From Candidatus Sulfopaludibacter sp. SbA3 (lineage in GTDB: Bacteria > Acidobacteriota > Terriglobia > Bryobacterales > Bryobacteraceae), in contig CAMDKT010000286.1 in assembly GCA_945900935.1 (NCBI GenBank), positions 1 through 7,643 on the forward strand: 7,643 nucleotides of DNA, written 5' to 3'. Below are positions 1-7,022 of this stretch, piece after piece. The position numbers were made by a program, and so were the translations under genes. The notes below the pieces were generated by a model, which was not told the origin of the DNA, ran no database searches, and saw only the letters and a list, made by a program, of their open reading frames with translations. Numbering within the stretch: the stretch's first letter is position 1; each line of letters starts with the position of its first letter.

Positions 1-1964
1 CGGGTGTCGCCAAGTCTCTGCAGGAACGATTGGTCTGCCTCAACGCCGACACGGGTAAGCAGCTCTGGGAGCAGAAGATCAACATGTGGTTGAGCGACGT
101 GCCGCCGCATCGCTCCGCGTGGTCGTCGCCGTCTGTCGATCCAGCCTCCGGCAATGTTTACGTGTTCAGCGTGCATGGCATGTTGACGGCGTTTTCGCGG
201 GACGGGAAGAAAGTTTGGGAGCGATCATTGGTCGAAGATTACGCGTTGGTCACCACGCACGGCGGACGGACGGTCTCCCCGGTAATCGACGGAGATCTCG
301 TCATTGTGAGCGGCGTCTCGACGGGGTGGGGACAGCTTTCGCGCGCCGGGCAGCGGTTCTTTGCGTTCGACCGGAAGAATGGGGACTTGGTCTATTTGAG
401 CGCGCCGGGCGGACGTCCTTACGACACCACGTATTCGCCGGCGATCATTGCCGACGTTGACGGCGTGCGGCAGTTGATCGCCGGCGGCGGCGATGGCAAT
501 GCGCACGCGATCAAGGCGCAGACGGGCGAGTCGTTATGGAAGTTCGACGTGTCCAAGCGCGGATTGAATTCCGGCGTGGTCGTAAACGGCAAGACCGCCT
601 ACATCACGCACAGCGAAGAGAACCTGGACACGAATGAGATGGGCTTGTTCGCCGCCGTGGACGCGACGATGCGCGGGCCGATTAAGCGGGAGCAGGCGAA
701 GTTCTATCTGCCAGGCTTTCAGCTTGGTTTCAGTTCGCCGATCATTGATGGCGACCGTTTTTTGCAAATCGATAATGGCGCCAACCTGTTTGCTTTCGAC
801 GTGACGACGGGGAAGCAAATTTGGAAGCAAAACCTTGGCACGATACAGAAATCATCGGCGGTTTTGGGCGACGGAAAGTTGTACGTTGGCACGGAAAACG
901 GCAAGTTTTATATTCTGAAGCCGCATAACGACCGCGTCGAGAAACTCAGTGAAGTTTCCTTTGTGAAGCCGGGTGAGGCCGAAGAAGAAGGTGAGAAAGT
1001 GATCGCTTCCGTCGCTGTCAGCGAAGGACGCGTTTTCCTGGTGACCACGAAAAACACGTACGCGATCGGGAAGAAGCAGGCGGCGGCCAAAGTAAATTTG
1101 CCGCAGCCGGTGAACGCGGCGGCTGGAGCATCCGTCAAGTGGGTGCAGATTGTGCCGGCGGAAGTGATGATTAAGCCCGGCGAAACAGCGTCGTTCCGTG
1201 CGCGTCTGTTTGATGAGAAGGGCAACTTCATCCGCGAGGACAAAGCCGCGTGGACGATCGAGGGCGTGAAGGGCCTGATTTCGCAGGAGGGCAAGTATAT
1301 TGCCGCATTGGATAAAGTGGCGCAGGCGGGGCTGATCAAGGCCAACGTGGGTGGAGTCGTCGGAACGGCGCGGGCTCGCGTCGTGCCGCCGCTGGATTGG
1401 AGTTGGGATTTCGAGAATCTGGACGCCGGAAAAGTTCCCATCGAGTGGGTGAACTGCAACACGAAGTTCGAAGTGCGGCAGGAAGAGGGGAATCGTGTAT
1501 TGGCGAAATTTGCCGATAATCCGGCCACCAAGCGCGCCCGCGTTTACATGGGTCCGGCGGACATGGCGAATTACACTGTGCAGGCGGATGTGCGGGCATC
1601 GCAGAAGCGCCGGCAGATGGGCGACGTGGGCTTGGTGGCGCAGCGATTCAACCTGATGCTCTTCGGCAATGCCGAAAAGCTTGAGTTGCAGACATGGCAG
1701 CCCGAAACGGAACGGACGGCCGCGGTAAAATATAGCTGGAAAGCGGATGCGTGGTACACGCTGAAATTGCGTGTGGAAAACCTCCCGGATGGCCGTGTGA
1801 AGGCGCAAGGCAAAGTTTGGCCGAAGGCCGAGCCGGAACCGGCAGCCTGGAGCGTGGAGCGGGTTGATCCGGCGGCGCTGGCGGAGCGGCAAGGCGCGCC
1901 AGGCATATACGCCGATGCCCCTTTTGAAATCTTTTTCGACAACGTTAAGGTGACCAGGAACTGA
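1..1964 (+). CDS. PQQ-like beta-propeller protein with C-terminal Ig-like and jelly-roll domains (5' end outside window)
   Basis: The reading frame is open from the first full codon (position 3), so the gene is cut by the left edge. The TTG at 30 sits inside a typical propeller strand (RLVCLNADTGKQLWE) and is not the real start; a signal peptide and first blade are presumably missing. Numbering residues from that TTG, residues 1-350 hold repeated PQQ/BamB-type blades with the signature 'D-x-x-TGK-x-x-W' (TGKQLW, TGESLW, TGKQIW) alternating with 'SSP' and 'DGKLYVG' strands. An Ala/Lys/Pro linker follows, then a bacterial Ig-like segment around 373-453 (VPAEVMIKPGETASFRARL) and a concanavalin/DUF1080-like jelly roll around 456-642 ending in FEIFFDNVKV. 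I see no quinoprotein dehydrogenase active site, so binding or scaffolding in the cell envelope is more likely than catalysis. The stop overlaps the next start by one base. Family is secure; substrate unknown. Confidence 0.9.
   Translation, partial: GVAKSLQERLVCLNADTGKQLWEQKINMWLSDVPPHRSAWSSPSVDPASGNVYVFSVHGMLTAFSRDGKKVWERSLVEDYALVTTHGGRTVSPVIDGDLVIVSGVSTGWGQLSRAGQRFFAFDRKNGDLVYLSAPGGRPYDTTYSPAIIADVDGVRQLIAGGGDGNAHAIKAQTGESLWKFDVSKRGLNSGVVVNGKTAYITHSEENLDTNEMGLFAAVDATMRGPIKREQAKFYLPGFQLGFSSPIIDGDRFLQIDNGANLFAFDVTTGKQIWKQNLGTIQKSSAVLGDGKLYVGTENGKFYILKPHNDRVEKLSEVSFVKPGEAEEEGEKVIASVAVSEGRVFLVTTKNTYAIGKKQAAAKVNLPQPVNAAAGASVKWVQIVPAEVMIKPGETASFRARLFDEKGNFIREDKAAWTIEGVKGLISQEGKYIAALDKVAQAGLIKANVGGVVGTARARVVPPLDWSWDFENLDAGKVPIEWVNCNTKFEVRQEEGNRVLAKFADNPATKRARVYMGPADMANYTVQADVRASQKRRQMGDVGLVAQRFNLMLFGNAEKLELQTWQPETERTAAVKYSWKADAWYTLKLRVENLPDGRVKAQGKVWPKAEPEPAAWSVERVDPAALAERQGAPGIYADAPFEIFFDNVKVTRN
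1956..1959 (+). promoter_or_regulatory. Ribosome binding site and coupled start of the second propeller gene
   Basis: An AGGA core lies inside the last codons of the upstream gene, four bases before the ATG at 1964. A second purine run (AAGGTGA, 1947-1953) lies further upstream. The ATG shares its A with the upstream TGA (TGATG), a classic arrangement for translational coupling by terminating ribosomes. This supports 1964 as the true start. Confidence 0.6.
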
Positions 1965-3385
1965 TGACACGCAAAATTATGTTCGGTACGCTGCTGTGCG
2001 GCGCGACGTTTATCGGCGGGCTATTCGCCAGTGACGCGGCGAAAGACTGGCCCATGTGGGGCGGGACCATGGACCGCAATATGGTCTCCAGCATGAAGGG
2101 CATCCCGGAGAAATGGGATGTCGCGACGAAGGAGAATATTCGCTGGACGGCGACGCTGGGATCGCAGAGTTATGGGAATCCTGTGGTCGCCAACGGCGTT
2201 GTTCTGGTTGGTACGAACAATGAGGGATTGCGGGATCCGAAACAGCCAGGAGATCGCGGCGTGCTGCTGGCGTTTCGCGAATCCGATGGCGAATTTTTGT
2301 GGCAGATTACGCACGAGAAACTGGCCGCCGGGCGTGTGAACGATTGGCCGTATCAGGGCGTCTGCTCCTCGCCGCTCGTAGAGAACAACATCGTTTATTA
2401 CGTATCGAGCCGCGGTGAAATTATCGCCGCCGACCTGTTGGGCATGGCCAATGGCAATGACGGTCCGTTCAAGAGCGAGAAGTTCACCGGACCGAAAGAT
2501 GGCGATATTCTCTGGGTTTTCGACATGATGGAAGAAGTTGGCGCGTTCCAGCACAACATGGCCAACAGTTCGCCGGTGATTCTTGGCGATCTGATTTATG
2601 TGTCCACGTCGAACGGCCAGGACGAGAGCCACGTTAACGTGCCGTCGCCGAAAGCGCCGTCCATTATCGCGGTGAACAAGAAGACCGGGAAGCTGGTTTG
2701 GGAAGACAACTCTGTCGGCGACAAAATTCTGCATGGGCAGTGGTCGTCGGCCGCGGTGGGGAAGATTGGCGATGTGACGCAGGTTGTCATCGGCCAGGGC
2801 GATGGCTGGGTGCGCAGTTATGAATCGGTGACGGGCAAGAAGCTGTGGGAGTTCGACATGAACCCCAAGGAAACCGTCTGGCCCAAGACCCGCAACGAAG
2901 TGATTTCGACGCCGATTATTTATGAGGGCATCGTCTACATCTGCAACGGGCAGGATCCGGAACACGGCGAAGGGCCGGGGCACTTGTACGCCATTGACGG
3001 CACCAAACGGGGCGACATTACCAAGACCGGACTCATCTGGCACTTCGATAAAATCCGCCGCTCCATTTCCACTGGCGCCCTCCACAATGGACTTCTGTAC
3101 TACGCCGATTTCTCGGGTTTCCTGCATTGCGTGGACGCCAAAACGGGCCAGGAGTTGTGGAATCACGACATGCTGGCGGCCGTTTGGGGTTCGACGATTG
3201 TGATCGACGGCAAAGTCTATTTGGGCGACGAAGACGGCGACGTTTCCGTGTTGGCCGCTGGACGCGTTAAGAAGGTGCTCTATGAGACCAACATGGGAAG
3301 TTCCATTTATTCCACGCCCGTTCCGGCGAATGGAAACATGTTTATTGTGAATCGGAATCAATTGATTTCGGTGGGGAAGAAGTAG
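1964..3385 (+). CDS. Exported PQQ-like beta-propeller repeat protein
   Basis: A complete 473-residue protein. Residues 1-25 form a Sec-type signal peptide: Thr-Arg-Lys start, hydrophobic stretch MFGTLLCGATFIGGLFA, probable cleavage near Ala22-Ala25. Cys12 is not in a good lipobox because Leu precedes it. The mature protein begins DWPMWGG, the usual opening of secreted PQQ-like propellers, and continues with blades marked by SDGEFLW (108-113), TGKLVWE (241-247), TGKKLWEFD (290-298), TGLIWHFD (355-362) and TGQELWNHD (394-402), alternating with 'SSPLVENNIVYYVSS'-type strands. This resembles BamB/PQQ repeat folds, but no cofactor-binding or catalytic signature of quinoprotein alcohol dehydrogenases is visible, so a binding or scaffold role is more likely. 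The coupled start makes it operonic with the propeller gene upstream, and the two products may act together. No T-rich terminator follows the stop; the convergent Uma2 relic ends 27 bases downstream. Confidence 0.92.
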   Translation: MTRKIMFGTLLCGATFIGGLFASDAAKDWPMWGGTMDRNMVSSMKGIPEKWDVATKENIRWTATLGSQSYGNPVVANGVVLVGTNNEGLRDPKQPGDRGVLLAFRESDGEFLWQITHEKLAAGRVNDWPYQGVCSSPLVENNIVYYVSSRGEIIAADLLGMANGNDGPFKSEKFTGPKDGDILWVFDMMEEVGAFQHNMANSSPVILGDLIYVSTSNGQDESHVNVPSPKAPSIIAVNKKTGKLVWEDNSVGDKILHGQWSSAAVGKIGDVTQVVIGQGDGWVRSYESVTGKKLWEFDMNPKETVWPKTRNEVISTPIIYEGIVYICNGQDPEHGEGPGHLYAIDGTKRGDITKTGLIWHFDKIRRSISTGALHNGLLYYADFSGFLHCVDAKTGQELWNHDMLAAVWGSTIVIDGKVYLGDEDGDVSVLAAGRVKKVLYETNMGSSIYSTPVPANGNMFIVNRNQLISVGKK

Positions 3386-3412
3386 TTACGCCTTCATTTC
3401 CCGCCCTCGCGG

Positions 3413-3957
3413 TCAGCCCGCCAGCGGGTCCCAAACCGAGGCGAGCTCCAACACAAATCCAGCCACCGGCCCTTCCCCGGCAATCGACTCGATGCCGGTG
3501 AGCGTCTCGACCTCCCGCCCCGGCCGGTAAATCGAAACACTGCGCGTATCGGGATCGATCAGCCAACCCAGTTCGGTGCCATTAGCGAGGTATTCGATCA
3601 TCTTCTCGTGGAGCGTCCTGTGCCGGCTGGCTGCGGATTTGAGTTCAATCACGAAGTCCGGGCAGAGGCGCCAGAACGTCTCCTGGTAAACGGGGTCCAT
3701 CTGTTCGACACGGGTTCTCAACGTCCAGGACGCATCCGGCGAACGGCGCGCGCCATTCGGGAGGACGAACCCGGCAGAGGAACCGCACGCCAGACCGCGG
3801 CCGTCCAACTCCTCCCACATGCCTAATTGACAACTGATGTGTGCATTCTGGACGCCAATGATCTATCAAAAAATAGGTCGGGATGCTCCGAACAGAATTC
3901 GGCGAACTCCTCGTCGCTCATCGGATGAGCCGTTACGGTGACGGGCAGGAACGCCAT
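3413..3957 (-). pseudogene. Uma2-family (DUF820) PD-(D/E)XK nuclease gene, broken by internal deletion and frameshift
   Basis: On the minus strand an ATG at 3957 opens 44 codons (MAFLPVTVTAHPMSDEEFAE..., to PDLFFDR) ending at a TAG at 3825-3823. This matches the N-terminus I know from one Uma2 subgroup. The rest of the family sequence continues in another frame from about 3862 (IIGVQNAHISCQLG, then MWEELDGRG at 3820) to the TGA at 3415-3413. The C-terminal part, numbered from the Met at 3820, keeps the nuclease residues: SPD with Asp29, then Asp55 and Glu59-x-Lys61 in PDFVIELKS, plus the late conserved ELGWLIDPDTR and IAGEGPVAGF. What is missing is the segment usually reading like 'GE(I/L)IIMPPTG', roughly 15 codons; the frame change implies a loss of 3n+1 bases near 3857-3870. 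The Met at 3820 alone would give 135 residues without the N-terminal strands, so I judge it inactive. Uma2 genes are often multicopy in Acidobacteriota and Cyanobacteria, with unclear function. Confidence 0.82.
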
Positions 3958-3964
3958 GCCCACA

Positions 3965-3993
3965 TTCTAACGCGGAGCGGAATCGAATATACT
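3965..3993 (+). promoter_or_regulatory. Putative promoter of the PSCyt gene
   Basis: TATACT at 3988-3993 matches five of six bases of the -10 consensus. TTCTAA at 3965-3970, a weak -35 (three of six), lies 17 bases upstream. Transcription would start near 4000-4002, only about 6-8 bases before the ATG at 4008. The AGGA that exists (4004-4007) touches the ATG and is too close to act as a Shine-Dalgarno site. The same AT-rich patch read on the other strand (TATATT, 3991-3986) could have served the divergent Uma2 gene. Prediction by eye only. Confidence 0.4.
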
Positions 3994-4007
3994 GGGCCTC
4001 AGTAGGA

Positions 4008-7000
4008 ATGGATTACTCCAAGCTCATTGCCGCCGCGGCGTTTCTGGCAACCGCCGCGCCCGCCCAACCGCCACAGTTCAACCGGGATATCCGGGCGATC
4101 TTCTCGGACCGATGCCTAACCTGTCACGGACAGGACGCGGCCAACAAAGGCATCCGCTTGCGCCTGGATCGCGAAGATTCAGCCAAGGCCGATCTCGGCG
4201 GCGGCCGACGCGCCATCGTCCCCGGCAAACCGGAGGAAAGCGTTCTGCTCCAGCGTTTGCAGACCGCAAATAAAGCACTGCGAATGCCCCCCGCGCACAC
4301 CGGAGCCGTCGTGACCGCCGCGGAAATTGCAACCCTCGATCAATGGATTCGCGAGGGAGCCGTTTGGCAAAAGCACTGGTCGTTTATTCCGCCGGAGAAG
4401 GCCCCGGTTCCCGCGAACATTCACGCGATTGATTTCTTCGTTCGCCAACGCCTCAGCGAACAGGGCGTGGCGCCGTCCGCTTCAGCCGATCGCCGCACCC
4501 TCATCCGCCGCGCGTCGTTCGACATTACAGGCCTGCCGCCAACCCTCCAGGAAGTCGACGCCTTCGTCAACGACCAATCGCTGACCGCCTACGAAACGCT
4601 GCTGGATCGATTGCTGGCTTCTCCCGCTTACGCCGAACGCATGGCCATTCGCTGGCTCGACGCCTCCCGCTACGCCGATACCAACGGCTATCAGACCGAC
4701 GCTGACCGCATCATGTGGCGCTGGCGCGATTGGGTGATCGACGCCTTCAACACCAACATGCCCTTCGACCGTTTTGCCATCGAGCAGATTGCCGGCGACC
4801 TGCTGCCCAACGCCACGCTTCCGCAAAAGATCGCGACAGGCTTCAGCCGCAATCATCGCGGCAATTCCGAAGGCGGCATTGTGGCCGAAGAGTATTTGAT
4901 GGAGTACGCGGCTGACCGTGTGGAGACCATGTCAACCGTGTTTCTTGGCCTCACTGTCGGCTGCGCCAGATGTCATAACCACAAGTACGATCCGATCACG
5001 CAGAAGGAGTATTACCAGCTTTTCTCCTACTTCAACAACATTGGCGAACCGGGGCGCTACTTGAAATACGGCAACTCGCCCCCGATGTTGCCCGCGCCGA
5101 CTTCGTCGCAGGAATCGAAGCTCCGCGATTTACGCGGGGCGCTCGATTCCGCTCAGACCGCCTTCCGCGCAATGGAGCCATCGATTGCGGCGGCGCAGGC
5201 GAAATGGGAGCGTTCAGTTGCCGCCGACACGGCGTGGATGTCGAGCGAGAAGTTGGAATCGGAGCTGCTGCCGGCGCCGGTCGCCTTCGACGGAAAGAAA
5301 ATCTTCGAAGCCGGCGATCATGCGCAATATGGCTTTCAAGACCGGTTTTCATTGGCTTTCCGGATGAAATCGACCAGCGGGAACGGTGTCGTTCTGCATC
5401 GCATGAGCAGCGACGAAAGCAATCCCGCCGGCTACGGACTGCATCTGGAAAACGGGAAACTGCAGATCCAATTCGCGGTGCGGCGGCTCGACGACGCCAT
5501 CATGCTGGAATCGAAAAAGGCGCTGGCGAAAGACCGCTGGTATCACGTTGCCGTCACTTATGACGGATCCCGTTACGCCAGCGGCGTGAAGCTATATTTG
5601 GACGGCGAGGCGTGGGAGTTGGATGTCCAGCTCGACGCGTTGAACCAGGATTTTCGCCGCGCTGGGAAATTGGTTTTTGGCGGCGGCGGTGGTTGGGAAA
5701 ATTCGTTTGCAGGCGAGATTGGAGCATTCCGTTCGTATTCGCGAGTGCTGCAAGCGGCCGAGGTCGCAATGCTTTCGCTGCCGGATTCGCTAGGGACGGT
5801 GGTTCGCATTCCGGCCCCGAAGCGGACGCCGATTCATCACCAATATTTACGGCAGGCGTTCTTCGAACTCGGCGCAGATGCCTCCGTGAAGGCGGCGCGC
5901 ACATTGGCCGCGAGTAGCGCCTCCCGTTTGGAAACCTTTGAGCAATCGATTCCGACGGTGATGGTGATGGAGGAGCGCGCCCAGCGCGCGGATTCCTTCC
6001 TCTTCCTGCGCGGTGCCTACGATAAGCCGGGCGAGAAAGTGCAGCGATTGCTTCCTGCCGCTCTCCATCCGCTTCCCGCCGGGGCTTCAGCCGATCGCCT
6101 TGGCTTGGCCCGCTGGCTTGTCGACCGGCAGAATCCGCTCACCGCGCGCGTCGCCGTCAATCGTCTTTGGCAGATGGCCTTCGGCTTGGGGCTAGTGAAG
6201 ACGGCTGAAGACTTCGGCTCGCAAGGCGACTGGCCGAGCCATCCCGAGTTGCTCGATTGGCTGGCCGTTGATTTCATGGACAACGGCTGGAATGTGAAGC
6301 GGCTTTGGAAGACGATTCTGATGAGCCAGACGTATCGGCAATCGTCGAATGTGAGCAGTGATGCCGATCCGGAAAATCGCCTTCTCGCCCGCGGGCCGCG
6401 CTTCCGTTTGCCGGCCGAGATGGTGCGGGATCAGGCGTTGCGCGTCTCGGGCCTGCTGGTCGAAAAACAGGGCGGCGCTTCGGTGAAGCCCTATCAGCCC
6501 GCGGGCTTATGGAGCGAAAACGGCGGCGGCGATTACAAGCAGGACAAAGGCGAATCTCTGTATCGCCGCGGCATTTATACCTTCTGGCGTCGCACTTCGC
6601 CGCCGCCGTTTATGGCGACGTTTGACTCGGCGCTTCGCGAAAGCTGCACGGTGCGCGAGGGGCGCACGAACACGCCGCTGCAGGCGCTGCATTTGATGAA
6701 TGACGTGCAGTTCCTGGAGGCCGCCCGGGCGCTGGCGCAGCGCGCGATCCGGGAGGCTGGCCCCGATACCGATCGCCGTCTGGAGCGCGCGTTTCAACTT
6801 GTTCTGGGGCGCTTGCCCCGCGCCAGAGAAGTTAGCCCGCTGCGCTCGATGTTGGCGTATGCGAAGGACCGCTATCGTTCGCAACCCACGGACGCCGCCG
6901 CGTTGTTGGCTCAAGGCGATTCGCCGCGCGATTCTTCCATTGACCCGGTGGAACACGCCGCCTGGACTACCGTCGCCAGCATGATTCTCAATCTCGACGC

Positions 7001-7019
7001 CGCCGTCACCAAGGAATAG
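4008..7019 (+). CDS. PSCyt1-DUF1549-LamG-DUF1553 c-type cytochrome-like exported protein
   Basis: A 1003-residue protein. Residues 1-19 look like a Sec signal (hydrophobic LIAAAAFLATAAPA, cleavage after Ala19 by the AxA rule). PSCyt1 covers about 24-125, with haem motif CLTCH (Cys36, Cys39, His40) and the typical VPGKPEESVLLQRL and RMPP strings. DUF1549/PSCyt2 covers about 135-348, with RRASFDITGLPPT, RWLDASRYADTNGYQ, and a second CxxCH (Cys319, Cys322, His323) inside CARCHNHKYDPI. A likely coiled helix (368-405) leads into a LamG/concanavalin-like domain (about 423-585; WYHVAVTYDG, LYLDGE). A connector with LRGAYDKPGEKV (668-678) is followed by DUF1553/PSD1 (about 693-960; NPLTARVAVNRLW, EDFGSQGDWPSHPELLDWLA, REGRTNTPLQALHLMND). 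No in-frame start exists upstream within the intergenic region. It is followed three bases later by a DUF1501 gene, its usual partner. The role is uncharacterised: a periplasmic redox protein with possible glycan binding is inference. Confidence 0.93.
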   Translation: MDYSKLIAAAAFLATAAPAQPPQFNRDIRAIFSDRCLTCHGQDAANKGIRLRLDREDSAKADLGGGRRAIVPGKPEESVLLQRLQTANKALRMPPAHTGAVVTAAEIATLDQWIREGAVWQKHWSFIPPEKAPVPANIHAIDFFVRQRLSEQGVAPSASADRRTLIRRASFDITGLPPTLQEVDAFVNDQSLTAYETLLDRLLASPAYAERMAIRWLDASRYADTNGYQTDADRIMWRWRDWVIDAFNTNMPFDRFAIEQIAGDLLPNATLPQKIATGFSRNHRGNSEGGIVAEEYLMEYAADRVETMSTVFLGLTVGCARCHNHKYDPITQKEYYQLFSYFNNIGEPGRYLKYGNSPPMLPAPTSSQESKLRDLRGALDSAQTAFRAMEPSIAAAQAKWERSVAADTAWMSSEKLESELLPAPVAFDGKKIFEAGDHAQYGFQDRFSLAFRMKSTSGNGVVLHRMSSDESNPAGYGLHLENGKLQIQFAVRRLDDAIMLESKKALAKDRWYHVAVTYDGSRYASGVKLYLDGEAWELDVQLDALNQDFRRAGKLVFGGGGGWENSFAGEIGAFRSYSRVLQAAEVAMLSLPDSLGTVVRIPAPKRTPIHHQYLRQAFFELGADASVKAARTLAASSASRLETFEQSIPTVMVMEERAQRADSFLFLRGAYDKPGEKVQRLLPAALHPLPAGASADRLGLARWLVDRQNPLTARVAVNRLWQMAFGLGLVKTAEDFGSQGDWPSHPELLDWLAVDFMDNGWNVKRLWKTILMSQTYRQSSNVSSDADPENRLLARGPRFRLPAEMVRDQALRVSGLLVEKQGGASVKPYQPAGLWSENGGGDYKQDKGESLYRRGIYTFWRRTSPPPFMATFDSALRESCTVREGRTNTPLQALHLMNDVQFLEAARALAQRAIREAGPDTDRRLERAFQLVLGRLPRAREVSPLRSMLAYAKDRYRSQPTDAAALLAQGDSPRDSSIDPVEHAAWTTVASMILNLDAAVTKE
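7011..7015 (+). promoter_or_regulatory. Ribosome binding site of the DUF1501 gene
   Basis: AAGGA lies in the last codons of the upstream gene, seven bases before the ATG at 7023, which is near-ideal spacing. The upstream TAG (7017-7019) is in the same frame as this ATG, so no earlier start is possible. The two genes are thus almost certainly one operon. Confidence 0.7.
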
Positions 7020-7022
7020 GTT

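Noticed and set aside
30..32. TTG at 30 as the true start of the first propeller gene
   Set aside because: The frame is open to the window edge and the TTG falls inside a conserved propeller strand with no ribosome binding site before it; the gene simply begins outside the window.
852..1970. Long minus-strand open frame of 372 codons opposite the first propeller gene
   Set aside because: It is rich in Arg and His with no recognisable domain, and the opposite strand has unmistakable propeller repeats; it is a by-product of GC-rich codon use.
2021..3361. Minus-strand open frame of 446 codons opposite the second propeller gene
   Set aside because: No domain, no signal and low-complexity composition typical of antisense frames; the plus-strand gene has a signal peptide and clear blades.
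1964..3385. Quinoprotein alcohol or glucose dehydrogenase
   Set aside because: The blades are of the PQQ-like type, but the vicinal disulfide, catalytic Asp and fused cytochrome typical of these enzymes are not seen; the repeat alone does not show PQQ binding.
3401..3428. Two small hairpins (CCGC-CCTC-GCGG at 3401-3412 and CCCG-CCAG-CGGG at 3417-3428) as a bidirectional terminator between convergent genes
   Set aside because: Stems are only four base pairs and neither strand has a following T run; such short palindromes are expected by chance in GC-rich DNA.
3645..3869. Minus-strand frame MIDHWRPECTHQL... as an alternative reading through the Uma2 lesion, as if caused by a one-base error in the T6 run (3868-3873)
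   Set aside because: This frame shows no Uma2 similarity; the family sequence resumes in the other frame (GVQNAHISCQLGMW), so a one-base change in the T run does not explain the break.
4327..4584. Small plus-strand frames inside the cytochrome gene (for example 85 codons at 4327-4584 and 119 codons at 5204-5563)
   Set aside because: They lie wholly inside a well-supported gene with conserved domains and have no recognisable content or start signals of their own.
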